Assembly (NCBI GenBank): GCA_963728875.1
Contig: CAVSLJ010000001.1
Location: 496,001 to 560,000, forward strand
Direction: 5' to 3'
Source: DASUPK01 sp963728875
Lineage (GTDB): Bacteria; Actinomycetota; Thermoleophilia; Solirubrobacterales; 70-9
Length of the DNA: 64,000 nt
Made by a program: the position numbers and the translations under genes. The notes under the pieces are model-generated. The model was given only the letters and a program-made list of their open reading frames with translations, was not told the origin of the DNA and did not search any database. How positions within the stretch are numbered: position 1 is the stretch's first letter; the number at the start of each line of letters is the position of its first letter. Below are positions 7,293 through 16,689 of the stretch, in pieces.

Positions 7293-9110
7293 ATGGAGAG
7301 CGCGACGATCGCGGCCGCAGGCAGCGCCGCCGAGTCGAGTACCAACAGCAGGACCTGCGCTGATCTGATGCCGCTCGCCGCCGAGCGGCACGGCGACCTG
7401 GCCGCGGTCACCTACAAGGACGAGTCCGGCAAGTGGGTCTCGAAGACGTACCGCGAGGTCGGCGAGATCGTCCGGCAACTCGCTCTCGGCCTGCTCGAGC
7501 TCGGCATCGAGAAGGGCGACAAGGTCTCGATCCTCGCCAACACCCGCCCCGAGTGGACTTACTTCGACTTCGCCGCCCTGAGCGTGGGCGCCACCGTCGT
7601 TCCGATCTACCAGACGAACTCGCCCGAGGAATGCCAGTACGTCATCGAGAACTCCGACGCGAAGGCGGTGATCGTCGAGGACGAAGAGCAGCTCGCCAAG
7701 ATCGACGAGATCCGCGACCGGGTCCCCAAGCTCGAGCGCGTGATCCGGATGGAGGGCTCGGGCGGCAACGCGATCTCGAGGGACGAGCTGATCGAGGCCG
7801 GCGCGGCCCGGTCGGACTCCGAGTGGGAGCAGCGCTGGCAGTCGGTCACCCCCGACGACATCTGCACGTTCATCTACACGTCGGGAACGACCGGGCCTCC
7901 GAAGGGCTGCGTCATCTCCCACGGCAACTACCGCTCGATGGTCACGATGGCGCTCGACGAGAGCGTCCTGGACAGCGAGACGACCACCTACCTCTTCCTG
8001 CCGCTCGCGCACTCCTTCGCCCTGCTCATCCAGTTCCTGAGCTTCGACCTCGGCGGCAACATCGCCTACTGGGAGCGCGACCCGCTCAAGATCATCCAGA
8101 ACCTCGCCGAGGTGAAACCCGAGTACTTCCCGTCGGTGCCGCGAATCTTCGAGAAGATCTACACGGCCGCCACCGGCGAGGTCGAGAAGTCAGGCGGCAT
8201 CAAGAAGCTCGTCTTCAACTGGGCGATCGGCGTCGGCAAGAAGGTGCGACAGAAGGAACGCGCCGGGGAGCCGATCGGCTGGCTGCTGCGCAAGCAGTAC
8301 GAGGTGGCCGACAAGCAGGTGCTTTCCAAGATCCGCGCCCTGTTCGGCGGCCGGATCAAGAACTGCGTGACCGGCGCGGCTCCGATCAACCCCGAGATCC
8401 TGCGCTTCTTCGACGCGGCCGGGGTGCTCATCCTCGAGGGCTGGGGCATGACCGAGACGTCGACCGCGGCGACCGTCGCCAGGCCCGATGCCTTCAAGTT
8501 CGGCAAGGTGGGGCGCGCCTTCCACGGCTGCGAGATCAAGATCGCCGAGGACGGCGAGATCCTCGTCCGCGGGCCCAACATCTTCCAGGGCTACTACAAG
8601 AACCCGGAGGCCACCAAGGAGACGCTCGAGGGCGGCTGGCTCCACACGGGCGACATCGGCGAGCTCGACGAGGACGGCTATCTCTCGATCACCGGCCGCA
8701 AGAAGGACATCATCATCACTGCGGGCGGCAAGAACATCACGCCGGCGAACCTCGAGGCCGAGATCAAGCAGAACCAGTACGTCTCCCAGTGCGTGGTGAT
8801 CGGAGATCGCAGGCCGTACCTGGTCGCGCTGATCACCTTGGACATGGAGGAGTGCGCCAAGCTCTGCAAGGAGAAGGGCTGGCCCGCCGACCCGGCCGAG
8901 CTGCGCAGGAACGAGGGGATGCGGGCGATCCTGCAAAAGCATCTGGACGAGATCAACGAGAAGTTCGCCCGGGTCGAACAGGTGAAGAAGTTCGAGATCC
9001 TGCCGCATGACCTCTCCCAGGAGACCGGGGAGCTGACGCCGACGATGAAGGTGAAGCGGAACGTCGTCGCGGACAAGTTCGAGAAGGACGTCGACCAGCT
9101 CTACGCCTAG
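7293..9110 (+). CDS. Long-chain acyl-CoA synthetase (AMP-forming)
   Basis: The product is 605 residues, the usual length for FadD15/FAA-type ligases. The P-loop-like motif YTSGTTGPPKG is at residues 195-205 and the EGWGMTET motif near 388. The hinge and A8 region reads GWLHTGDIGELDEDGYLSITGRKKDIIITAGGKNI. These motifs adenylate a fatty acid with ATP and transfer it to CoA on the cytosolic membrane face. The following glycerate kinase starts 1 base after its stop. A fatty-acid substrate is inferred from overall similarity and was not tested. Confidence 0.93.
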   Translation: MESATIAAAGSAAESSTNSRTCADLMPLAAERHGDLAAVTYKDESGKWVSKTYREVGEIVRQLALGLLELGIEKGDKVSILANTRPEWTYFDFAALSVGATVVPIYQTNSPEECQYVIENSDAKAVIVEDEEQLAKIDEIRDRVPKLERVIRMEGSGGNAISRDELIEAGAARSDSEWEQRWQSVTPDDICTFIYTSGTTGPPKGCVISHGNYRSMVTMALDESVLDSETTTYLFLPLAHSFALLIQFLSFDLGGNIAYWERDPLKIIQNLAEVKPEYFPSVPRIFEKIYTAATGEVEKSGGIKKLVFNWAIGVGKKVRQKERAGEPIGWLLRKQYEVADKQVLSKIRALFGGRIKNCVTGAAPINPEILRFFDAAGVLILEGWGMTETSTAATVARPDAFKFGKVGRAFHGCEIKIAEDGEILVRGPNIFQGYYKNPEATKETLEGGWLHTGDIGELDEDGYLSITGRKKDIIITAGGKNITPANLEAEIKQNQYVSQCVVIGDRRPYLVALITLDMEECAKLCKEKGWPADPAELRRNEGMRAILQKHLDEINEKFARVEQVKKFEILPHDLSQETGELTPTMKVKRNVVADKFEKDVDQLYA

Positions 9111-9111
9111 T

Positions 9112-10086
9112 TTGGCGACCTTCCTGGTCGCACCTGATTCGTTCAAGGGAACGTTCAGCGCACAGCAGGTCGCCGAGGCGATCGGCCGTGGCGTCGAGAG
9201 CGCGGGTGCGGTCGCCGACCTCTGTCCGGCCGCCGACGGCGGCGAGGGCACAGCCGAGGTGCTGCTGGGCGCGATGGGCGGCGAATGGCGGACCGCTCCC
9301 GCCCACGACCCGCTGGGCCGGCCGATCGAGGGGAAATTCGCACTGGTCCGAGACGGGTCCGTTGCGGTCGTCGAAGCCGCATCCGCATCGGGCCTCGACC
9401 TGCTCGCCGAGGACGAGCGCGACCCGGAGAAGGCGAGCAGCGGCGGCACCGGCGAGCTGATCGCAGCGGCCATCGAGGCCGGTGCGCGGCGCATCCTGAT
9501 CGCCGCGGGCGGCACGGCAACGATGGACGGCGGCCATGGCGCGATCGAGGCGCTCGAGTCGGCGGGAGGGGTCCGCAGCGCCAAGCTGGAGGTCCTCTCC
9601 GACACCTCCGTGCCGTTCGAGCGAGCGGCCGAGGTCTTCGCCGCTCAGAAGGGAGCGTCGGCCGGCCAGGTCGAACGACTGACCGCGCGACTGATCGCCG
9701 AGGCCGGCGCCCTGCCGCGTGACCCCCGCGGCCGGTCGATGACCGGGGCTGCCGGCGGCCTCTCCGGCGGACTCTGGGCTTCCTTCGGAGCCCACCTGGT
9801 TCCGGGGGCGGCTTTCGTGCTCGGCGTCCTCGGCTTCGACGGCCGCTTGGAGGACGCGGATGCCGTGGTCACGGGCGAGGGCCGCCTCGACCCGCCGAGC
9901 CGGGAGGGCAAGCTCACCGGCGAGGTGGCGCGACGCTGTCGGGCGGCGCGGATCCCCCTGTACGCGATCGTCGGCCAGATCGCGCTGGAGCCGGGTGATC
10001 GCGCGGGCTTCGCCTCGGTCGCCGAGGCCGGCACCCTCGACGCCATTGAGGCGGCTGCCGAGGGGATCGCCTCCCGCGCCGGATAA
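9112..10086 (+). CDS. Glycerate kinase (GarK/GlxK family)
   Basis: The product is 324 residues with a TTG start 1 base downstream of the synthetase stop. Its N-terminus (ATFLVAPDSFKGTFSAQQVAEAIGRGV) carries the DSFKG signature of type I glycerate 2-kinases. ADGGEGT, SSGGTGELI, AAGGTATMDGG and VTGEGRLDPPSREGK are further conserved blocks. The enzyme phosphorylates D-glycerate to 2- or 3-phosphoglycerate in the cytosol. The length is slightly below the usual 370-380 because the family's middle segment is reduced, but the motifs are intact. Confidence 0.9.
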   Translation: MATFLVAPDSFKGTFSAQQVAEAIGRGVESAGAVADLCPAADGGEGTAEVLLGAMGGEWRTAPAHDPLGRPIEGKFALVRDGSVAVVEAASASGLDLLAEDERDPEKASSGGTGELIAAAIEAGARRILIAAGGTATMDGGHGAIEALESAGGVRSAKLEVLSDTSVPFERAAEVFAAQKGASAGQVERLTARLIAEAGALPRDPRGRSMTGAAGGLSGGLWASFGAHLVPGAAFVLGVLGFDGRLEDADAVVTGEGRLDPPSREGKLTGEVARRCRAARIPLYAIVGQIALEPGDRAGFASVAEAGTLDAIEAAAEGIASRAG

Positions 10087-10089
10087 CGT
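10084..10089 (+). promoter_or_regulatory. -10-like hexamer for the SDR gene
   Basis: TAACGT overlaps the glycerate kinase stop and lies six bases before the GTG at 10096. There is no Shine-Dalgarno sequence. The gene could be leaderless or simply read through from upstream. Confidence 0.3.
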
Positions 10090-10095
10090 CCCGGC

Positions 10096-10833
10096 GTGAG
10101 CTCGAATGGCAGGACAGCGGTGGTCACCGGGGCCAGCAGCGGCATCGGCGAGGCGACGGTACGCGCCCTGGCCGCGGAGGGCTTCGAGGTCGTCGCCGCT
10201 GCCCGGCGCGTCGAGCGCTGCGAGGAGGTCGCGCGCGAGGTCGGCGGGCGGGCGCTGCGGCTCGACGTCGCCGATCCGGAATCCGTGGTCGAGCTGGCCC
10301 AGAGCGTCCCGGAGGTCTCCGTGCTCGTCAACAACGCGGGCGGAGCGCTCGGGCTCGAGCCGGTCGCCGAGGCGAACGAGGAGAACTGGCGCCAGATGTA
10401 CGAGACCAACGTGTTGGGCGTGATGCGAGTGACCAAGGCCCTCCTCCCCGCGCTCGAGCGCAGCGGCGATGGGTTCGTGGTCGTGGTCGGCTCGGTGGCC
10501 GGCGTCGAGATCTATCCCGGCGGAGGCGGCTACACCGCCGCCAAGCACGCGGCCAACGCCGTCACGCGCACGCTCAGGCTCGAGCTGCTCGGGAAGCCGA
10601 TCCGGGTCAGCGAGGTGGCTCCAGGCATGGCCGAGACCGAGTTCTCACTCGTTCGCTTCGAGGGAGATCAGGAAAGGGCGGGAAAGGTCTACGAGGGCAC
10701 GACGCCGCTGAGCGCTGCGGACGTCGCGGACGCAATCGCCTACGTCGTGACCCGGCCGCTGCACGTCGACGTCGACTACGTATCGATCAAACCCACGGCT
10801 CAGGCGACCGCACGCGACGTCCATCGGCGCTGA
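10096..10833 (+). CDS. Short-chain dehydrogenase/reductase (YdfG-like)
   Basis: The product is 245 residues from a GTG. The cofactor motif TGASSGIGEA is at residues 11-20, NNAGG at 79-83, and the catalytic Ser133, Tyr146 (YTAAK) and Lys150 are all present. Arg37-Arg38 after the second strand suggests NADP(H). The C-terminal 'HVDVDYVSIKPTAQA' is typical of the YdfG/serine-dehydrogenase-like group acting on 3-hydroxy acids. The exact substrate is not defined by sequence alone. Confidence 0.9.
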   Translation: MSSNGRTAVVTGASSGIGEATVRALAAEGFEVVAAARRVERCEEVAREVGGRALRLDVADPESVVELAQSVPEVSVLVNNAGGALGLEPVAEANEENWRQMYETNVLGVMRVTKALLPALERSGDGFVVVVGSVAGVEIYPGGGGYTAAKHAANAVTRTLRLELLGKPIRVSEVAPGMAETEFSLVRFEGDQERAGKVYEGTTPLSAADVADAIAYVVTRPLHVDVDYVSIKPTAQATARDVHRR

Positions 10834-10852
10834 CCGCGCCCGTCGCGGAGGC

Positions 10853-12154
10853 CTAGCGCGACCCGCCCGTATCTCCGGAGGCGGCTTCCTCCGCCTCGCC
10901 GGACTGGCGCAGCAACGCGCCGGTGGTCTGCTCCAGCACCCGCCGCCACGCGGACATCCCCTTCTCCTCCTCCTCGACCGTCTCGATCACCCGCTGCACA
11001 CGGCGCGCGGAGATCTCGATCCCGTGGCGTGCCGCTATCTCCTTGTAGCGCTGGTAGTCGCGTGCCAGCCGGACCGTCACCGACTCGAAGCCGTGCTTGG
11101 CGATCTCGAGGCGAGCCGAGTAGTCGAGGATCGAGGTCCCGAACATCAGCTCATCGTTGAACTCGGGCTCGATCAGGATGATGTCGACGTCCGGAAAGCG
11201 CTCGTTCCAGGACTGGACCGCCAGATGGAGGCGAGCATGCGCCATCAGGCGGAACGCCTGGTTGCCGATGGCCGGCATGCCCATGTCGGAGACGCGGCGA
11301 ACGCGGGAGCCGAAGACGGTCGGGATCTTCGTCTCGAAGTCATTCACATACGGGACGAGGGGGTTGACCACCACGATGAACTTGGCGCCCGCCTCGACCG
11401 CTACGTCGACGTTCGTCGTTGAGACGATCCCGCCGTCGACCAGCTGCCTGCCGCGGAGCTCGTACGGCTCGTAGACGATCGGCAGCGCCCCAGAGGCGGC
11501 GACGGCGCGGGAGATCGGCACGTTCTCCCACTCCCCCTCGCCGAAGACGATTCGCTCGCAGGTGTCGAGGTCAGTCGCGGTGATGCGCAGGTCGGAGTCG
11601 AGCTCGCGGAAGTCGTTGGTCCGGTCGGGGTCCTCGAGCACGTTGCGGATGTACTGCTCGATGCCGCGGTTGTGGTAGATCCCGGTCGGCAGGCCCTCGG
11701 CGAGGCCCATGACGACGTCGACCATGGAGATCTCGCCGATGTTGCCGGCAAGCTGGCGGACGATCGCGGCCGCCCGCAGGGGCAGCAGCGCCAGGCGGCT
11801 GGCGAAGCCCTTGTAGTTCGGGCGCAACAGCGTGCGCAGCGACGCGTTCTCGATCGGCGAGGGCAGAGCCTTGTCGAGGACGCGGAACATCTCCTCAGGC
11901 GTGACGCCGTTCGCGACCATGCTCGCCACGAAGGCGCCGGCGCTGGTGCCGACGTAGATGTCGAACTCGTTGACGGTGCGATTGACGGCCAGCAGGTCGA
12001 AGGCGCGCAGCGCGCCCATCTCGTAGACACCGCCGGTGAACCCACCGCCGCCGAGCACCAAGGCAGTCTTGTCGCCCCGACCTCGGCGCCTCCTCCCGGT
12101 GGAACTGCCTGCGCGCCTTCCGTCGGGACCGTCGAACTTGACGACTTTCCCCAT
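10853..12154 (-). CDS. Patatin-like phospholipase
   Basis: The product is 433 residues. The oxyanion loop GGGGFTGG is at residues 35-42, the nucleophile elbow GTSAG has Ser71, and the catalytic Asp of DGG is near 240, so the Ser-Asp dyad of bacterial patatins is complete. Such enzymes hydrolyse acyl esters of phospholipids. There is no signal peptide, and the N-terminus is Arg/Gly-rich. The C-terminal 100 residues are helical and of unknown role. It converges with the SDR gene and diverges from dacB across a repeat-containing spacer. CATAAT lies 10 bases upstream of its ATG. Confidence 0.88.
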   Translation of the reverse strand: MGKVVKFDGPDGRRAGSSTGRRRRGRGDKTALVLGGGGFTGGVYEMGALRAFDLLAVNRTVNEFDIYVGTSAGAFVASMVANGVTPEEMFRVLDKALPSPIENASLRTLLRPNYKGFASRLALLPLRAAAIVRQLAGNIGEISMVDVVMGLAEGLPTGIYHNRGIEQYIRNVLEDPDRTNDFRELDSDLRITATDLDTCERIVFGEGEWENVPISRAVAASGALPIVYEPYELRGRQLVDGGIVSTTNVDVAVEAGAKFIVVVNPLVPYVNDFETKIPTVFGSRVRRVSDMGMPAIGNQAFRLMAHARLHLAVQSWNERFPDVDIILIEPEFNDELMFGTSILDYSARLEIAKHGFESVTVRLARDYQRYKEIAARHGIEISARRVQRVIETVEEEEKGMSAWRRVLEQTTGALLRQSGEAEEAASGDTGGSR

Positions 12155-12199
12155 CGGATCGGAAATTATGGCAGCGAGACGGGCTGGTCAGCCAACCAA

Positions 12200-12296
12200 A
12201 GCGGCCACCAGGCCGCTCCACCTCGGAGCGGAGGGCGAAGCCCGGAGCGACTTATGTGGGGCGGCCGCTCGTGGCCTCGACTTCATGGCGAAGCCG
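12200..12296. repeat. Compound REP-like repeat, copy A
   Basis: This spacer carries a perfect hairpin AGCGGCC-ACCA-GGCCGCT at 12200-12217. A 34-base block at 12263-12296, ending ATGGCGAAGCCG, matches copy B (18088-18120) at 31 positions with one gap. A degenerate internal copy ends GGCGAAGCCC near 12243. It lies between the divergent patatin and dacB genes. Confidence 0.6.
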
Positions 12297-12329
12297 TCCA
12301 CCGCAACCTCCACCGTTAACCCCTGTTTC

Positions 12330-13634
12330 ATGGAGTTCATGCGCAGGCACAGAGGGGCGATTGTGGTTGCACTGCTCGCGGCGGCGCTCGTCCTGCCCGC
12401 CGTGGCTCAGGCGCGGCCGCAGGGCCCGGACAGGGCGTTCAGGACGCCGATCGCGCACGGGGCGGCCGCCGCCCACACCTCGGTTTCGCGCTCCAAGCTC
12501 GCCAAGGGGCTCGCCAAGCTCTTCCGCAAGGTCGGCAAGAGCGGTGCGTTCGTCTTCGACCCGGGCAGCCATCAGGTGCTCTTTGCACGCAAGGGCGGCC
12601 GCATGCGGATCCTGGCCTCGAACTCGAAGCTCTTCACGGCCTCCACGGCGCTCTCGCGCTTCGGGCCCACCGGCCGGCTGCAGACCACGGCGTGGTCCAG
12701 CGACCCGATCAGCGACGGGATCAGCCAGGGTCTCTATCTGCGCGGCGGCGGGGACCCGACCCTGAGCACCGCCGGCCTCAGCAAGCTCGCCGATCGCGTC
12801 CGCGCGGCCGGGGTGACCACGGTGCAGGGCTCGCTCCGCTACGACGCCTCCTTCCTTGACAGCCAGACCGGGGTCCCCGAACACGGGATCACGTTCGAGA
12901 GCGTCGGCCGTCTCTCCGGCCTGCAGATCGACAATGGCTCACCCAGCGACCCCGCGAAGATCGCTGCCCAGCGCTTTGAGGACGCGCTGCGCAAGGACGG
13001 CGTCTCGATCGGAAACAGCGTCACCCCCGCGGTCGTGTCCCCTGCGGCACTGCAGATCGCCAGCTTCACCTCCCCGACCATGGCCGAGATCGTTCAGGAC
13101 ACCCTCGTTCCCTCCAACAACTACCTCGCCGAGATGCTGCTCAAGGACGTCGGTTCCCAATTCGGCGGGATCGGGTCCACCCCCGGCGGCATTGCGATCG
13201 TCAGGCAGTTCGCCGCCGACCAGGGCGCAAAGTTCAAGGGCGAGAACGGCTCGGGGCTGACGAGGCTCAACAAGGCCTCGCCCGCGTCGGTCGTGAAGCT
13301 ACTCGACGCGATGATCGAGATCGACCAGAAGAAGTCACCCGACGAGCAGCTCGCTCAGGAACGTCTGCGCGACGCCTGGATCGACTCCCTGGCGGTGGCG
13401 GGTCGCACCGGCACGGTCGCCAACCGGATGAGGAGGACCGCCGCCGCCGGCAACTGCCACCTGAAGACGGGAACCCTCACCCGAGTCAGCGCCCTCTCGG
13501 GCTACTGCTTCCGAGGCGGCGACGACGCCGACCACGCGGTGATCTTCTCCCTGCTCATGAACAACGCGGACGTGAACCGCGCCCACGTCGTCCAGGATCG
13601 CATGGCGGCCCTGATCGCCCGTTTTTCCCGCTAG
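12330..13634 (+). CDS. dacB: D-alanyl-D-alanine carboxypeptidase/endopeptidase, PBP4 type (S13)
   Basis: The product is 434 residues with an N-terminal signal peptide (GAIVVALLAAALVLPAVAQA). The three penicillin-binding motifs are present in order: SNSK (Ser97, Lys100), SNN in LVPSNNYLAEMLL, and KTGT in CHLKTGTLTRVSALSGY. The enzyme trims or cleaves peptidoglycan cross-links outside the membrane. The open frame continues upstream through the repeat to 12036, but only 12330 or 12339 gives a signal peptide near the start. It converges with ligA, and the two stop codons share a CTAG. Confidence 0.92.
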   Translation: MEFMRRHRGAIVVALLAAALVLPAVAQARPQGPDRAFRTPIAHGAAAAHTSVSRSKLAKGLAKLFRKVGKSGAFVFDPGSHQVLFARKGGRMRILASNSKLFTASTALSRFGPTGRLQTTAWSSDPISDGISQGLYLRGGGDPTLSTAGLSKLADRVRAAGVTTVQGSLRYDASFLDSQTGVPEHGITFESVGRLSGLQIDNGSPSDPAKIAAQRFEDALRKDGVSIGNSVTPAVVSPAALQIASFTSPTMAEIVQDTLVPSNNYLAEMLLKDVGSQFGGIGSTPGGIAIVRQFAADQGAKFKGENGSGLTRLNKASPASVVKLLDAMIEIDQKKSPDEQLAQERLRDAWIDSLAVAGRTGTVANRMRRTAAAGNCHLKTGTLTRVSALSGYCFRGGDDADHAVIFSLLMNNADVNRAHVVQDRMAALIARFSR

Positions 13635-15724
13635 ACCCGGCCCTTCGGGGGCGTGCTCTTGGCGGGCGCGCCATCCTCGCCGACCAGCTTCTGCAGACCG
13701 CCCTCATCGATCACGTCGATGCCGATCTCCTCGGCCTTGGCGAGCTTCGAGCCGGGGCTGTCCCCGGCGATCACGAAGTCGGTCTTCTTCGAAACCGAGT
13801 TGACGACCTTGCCGCCGGCGAGGCGGATCAGGCGGGTGGCCTGCTCGCGGCTCAGGTTGGGAAGCGTGCCGGTGAGCACCAGGGTCTTGCCGTCGAGCGG
13901 GCCGCCCTGCTTGCGACGCTCCGACGGGTCGAGCTCCATGCGCAGGCCGGCCTGCCGGAGCCGCTCGATCAGCTTCCGGGTCCGGTCCTCGGAGAGCTCC
14001 TCGTAGATCTGCTCGGCCAGCACCGGGCCGATCCCCTCCGCCTTCACGATCTCCTCGGGGTCCGCTCCGAGCAGCGCGTCCATCGTGCCGAAGTGCTCCG
14101 CGAGGGACTCGGCGTTGACGAAGCCGATGCCCGGGATGCCGAGCGCGTAGAGCACGCGGGAGAAGGGCATCTTCTTCGCATTCTCGATCTCCTCGATCAG
14201 GTTCTCGGCGGAGATCTGACCGAAGCCCTCGAGCTCGGCGATCCGCTCGGCGGTCAGGTCGAAGATGTCGGCGGCGTCCGAGATCACCCCCTCCTGCAGG
14301 AAGCGGTAGGCGTTCTTCTCGCCCAGGCCCTCGATCTCGAGCGCGCCGCGGAAGTGCTTGACGTGCTGGAACTGCTGGCCGGGACAGCCCGTCCGGTTTG
14401 AGCAGATGGTGAAGACACCGTCCTCCGGCTTCACGGTCGGGGTGCCGCAGAGGGGGCACTTCTTCGGCGGCTTCGGCTTCCGTGTGCCCTTCCTGCGACG
14501 CTGGATGATCGGCGAGACGACCTGCGGAATCACGTCGCCGGCGCGCATCACCACGACCTCGTCGCCCTCGCGGACGTCCTTTCGCTCCAGGTCCTCCTCG
14601 TTGTGCAGGGTCGCTGTGCTCACCGTGACCCCGCTGACGTGGACCGGCTCGAGCATCGCGAAGGGCAGCAGGTGCCCAGTGCGCCCGACGTTCCAGACGA
14701 TCTTGTTGAGCTTGGTGGTGGCCGTCGTCGGAGGGAACTTCCAGGCGACGGCCCAGCGCGGCTCACGGCCGGCGACGCCGAGCTCGCGCTGCAGGCCGCG
14801 GTCGTCCACCTTGACGACCACGCCGTCGATCTCGAAGTCGAGCGCGTCGCGGCGGTTCTCCCACCAGCGGCAGCGCTCGGCGACCTCGTCGACGCCGTGC
14901 AGGATCGAGATGTCGTCGTTGACCTTGAAGCCGCGCTCCCGCAGCCACTCGAGCGACTCGGAGTGGCTGGCGGGCTCCCAGCCCTGGAGCGCGGCCACGC
15001 CGTAGCACCAGATGGAGAGCGGCCTGGTGGCGGTGATCGAGGAGTCGAGCTGGCGCAGCGACCCGGCCGCCGCGTTGCGCGGGTTGGCGAACGTCGCCTC
15101 GCCGTCCTGGGCACGCTGCTCGTTCACCCTGGCGAAGCCGGCGATCGGCAGGTAGATCTCGCCGCGAACCTCGACCAGCTCCGGCGCGTCCTCGATCTTC
15201 AGCGGGATCGCCTTGATCGTGCGCAGGTTCTGGGTTACGTCCTCGCCGATTCGCCCGTCGCCGCGCGTCGCGCCCCGGGTGAAGACGCCGTTCTCGTAGG
15301 TCAGCGAGATCGCCAGGCCGTCCACCTTGGGCTCGGTGACGTACCGGATCTCACGCCCTGAGATGTCGAGCCGCTCGAGCTGGCGCTCCACCCGCTTCGC
15401 CCAAGCGCGCAGCTCGTCCTCGTTGCGGGCGTTTCCCAGGGAGAGCATCGGCTCGTGGTGCTCGACCTGCTTGAACTTGCCGAGCGGCTTTCCGCCGACA
15501 CGCTGCGTCGGCGAGTCCGGCGTGACCAGCTCAGGGTTGGCCTCCTCGATCTCGCGCAGCTCCCGCAGCAGGTCGTCGTACTCGGGATCCGAGACGACGG
15601 GGTCATCGAGCACGTAGTAGCGGTGATCGTGCTTGGCGATCTCCTTGCGCAGCTCCCCCGCCCTGCTCGCGGCGCCGCCCTTCGGGCGGCCTGCCCGCTT
15701 CTTTGCCCCCTTCGCAGGACTCAC
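13631..15724 (-). CDS. ligA: NAD-dependent DNA ligase
   Basis: The product is 697 residues. The N-terminal Ia domain has HDHRYYVLDDPVVSDPEYD, and the adenylated lysine is Lys133 in EPKVDG. The OB fold is followed by a zinc finger (CPLCG...CSNRTGCPG), helix-hairpin-helix repeats (ALGIPGIGFVNAESLAEHFG) and a C-terminal BRCT domain (GKTLVLTGTLPNLSREQATRLI). It joins nicks in replication and repair. The GTG start at 15724 overlaps the surE stop (GTGA). The N-terminus carries a short basic leader. Confidence 0.96.
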   Translation of the reverse strand: MSPAKGAKKRAGRPKGGAASRAGELRKEIAKHDHRYYVLDDPVVSDPEYDDLLRELREIEEANPELVTPDSPTQRVGGKPLGKFKQVEHHEPMLSLGNARNEDELRAWAKRVERQLERLDISGREIRYVTEPKVDGLAISLTYENGVFTRGATRGDGRIGEDVTQNLRTIKAIPLKIEDAPELVEVRGEIYLPIAGFARVNEQRAQDGEATFANPRNAAAGSLRQLDSSITATRPLSIWCYGVAALQGWEPASHSESLEWLRERGFKVNDDISILHGVDEVAERCRWWENRRDALDFEIDGVVVKVDDRGLQRELGVAGREPRWAVAWKFPPTTATTKLNKIVWNVGRTGHLLPFAMLEPVHVSGVTVSTATLHNEEDLERKDVREGDEVVVMRAGDVIPQVVSPIIQRRRKGTRKPKPPKKCPLCGTPTVKPEDGVFTICSNRTGCPGQQFQHVKHFRGALEIEGLGEKNAYRFLQEGVISDAADIFDLTAERIAELEGFGQISAENLIEEIENAKKMPFSRVLYALGIPGIGFVNAESLAEHFGTMDALLGADPEEIVKAEGIGPVLAEQIYEELSEDRTRKLIERLRQAGLRMELDPSERRKQGGPLDGKTLVLTGTLPNLSREQATRLIRLAGGKVVNSVSKKTDFVIAGDSPGSKLAKAEEIGIDVIDEGGLQKLVGEDGAPAKSTPPKGRV

Positions 15725-16563
15725 CGCTGGGAGGGCGCCTCGGTGTCTTCGATGGCCGCCTGGGCCCTGGAGAGCATGCCCGCGAAGTCCCACTGCTTGA
15801 GCCGGTCCAGGCTGGGACGGTCGGTGAGATCGAAATGGACCGGCGTTACCGAGACGCGTTCTCGCGCGATTGCGGAGAGGTCGGAGCCCTTCTCGTCCTC
15901 GAAGGACGGCTCGAAGCCGTAGATCCGGTATCTGAGGCGACCGCTGTCCGGATCCTCGTCGACGAGCTGCATCTCGTCGTTGTAGAGCCGCTTGCCCAGA
16001 TGCGTGACCTCGACACCGCTCGGCTCGCCGGGGGGAAAGTTGACGTTGAGCAGGGTGTCGGCGGGTAGGGGGTCCTGCGCGACCCGGCGCACCAGCTCGG
16101 CGGAGAAGGCGGCCGACGCGGAGAAGTCATAGTCCCGCCTGGCGTAGTAGTCCAGCCCGCCCGGAGCCGACTGCTGGGAGAGCGCGATCGCGGGAATGCC
16201 CAGCACGATCCCCTCCAGCGCGGCGGCCACGGTGCCCGAGTAGGTGATGTCGTCGCCGAGGTTTGATCCGTGGTTGATCCCCGAGACGATCAGCTCGGGG
16301 CGCTCGCCGACCAGTCCGAGCTCGGCGAAGCGCACGCAGTCGACTGGCGTCCCGTCGGTCGCGTAGCCACTCGAGCCATCATCGAAGACGATCTCCTCGA
16401 CCCAGAGCGGCGAGCGGGTGGTGATGCTCCGCGCCGTCGCGCTCCGGTTCGAATCGGGTGCGATCACGTGAACCTGTAGCTCCGGGATCTTGCGCAGCTC
16501 TGTACGCAGTGCGTTCAGCCCCGTGGCCTGGATCCCATCGTCGTTGGTGATCAGGACTCTCAC
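15721..16563 (-). CDS. surE: 5'/3'-nucleotidase SurE
   Basis: The product is 280 residues from a GTG at 16563, giving VRVLITNDDGIQATG, the family N-terminus with the metal-binding Asp8-Asp9. APDSNRSATARSIT, YATDGTPVDCV, SGINHGSNLGDDITYSGTVAAA and the PPGE-like motif further downstream complete the signature. SurE dephosphorylates nucleoside monophosphates. A second GTG sits one codon upstream. TAGAAT lies 8 bases before the chosen start. It is coupled to ligA by a GTGA overlap. Confidence 0.94.
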   Translation of the reverse strand: MRVLITNDDGIQATGLNALRTELRKIPELQVHVIAPDSNRSATARSITTRSPLWVEEIVFDDGSSGYATDGTPVDCVRFAELGLVGERPELIVSGINHGSNLGDDITYSGTVAAALEGIVLGIPAIALSQQSAPGGLDYYARRDYDFSASAAFSAELVRRVAQDPLPADTLLNVNFPPGEPSGVEVTHLGKRLYNDEMQLVDEDPDSGRLRYRIYGFEPSFEDEKGSDLSAIARERVSVTPVHFDLTDRPSLDRLKQWDFAGMLSRAQAAIEDTEAPSQR

Positions 16564-16571
16564 CACCGACG

Positions 16572-16577
16572 ATTCTA
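16572..16577 (-). promoter_or_regulatory. -10-like hexamer (TAGAAT) for surE-ligA
   Basis: TAGAAT on the minus strand is five bases from the first GTG and eight from the second, without a Shine-Dalgarno sequence. This fits leaderless transcription. No convincing -35 box is seen. Confidence 0.4.
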
Positions 16578-16689
16578 GGTTGACGGCTTCGCCGCAGCTG
16601 ATCACGCAAGTAGAGCCAGGCGAGGCTACAGCTGGTGACGACGAAGGTGCCGAACACGTTGCTTCCTACGCCCAAATCCCGCGACCCGA

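Noticed and set aside
6168..8012. A 614-codon minus-strand open frame opposite the NIF3-like and acyl-CoA synthetase genes
   Set aside because: It is an antisense shadow of two genes with clear family motifs; the translation is Asp/Arg-rich with no motif.
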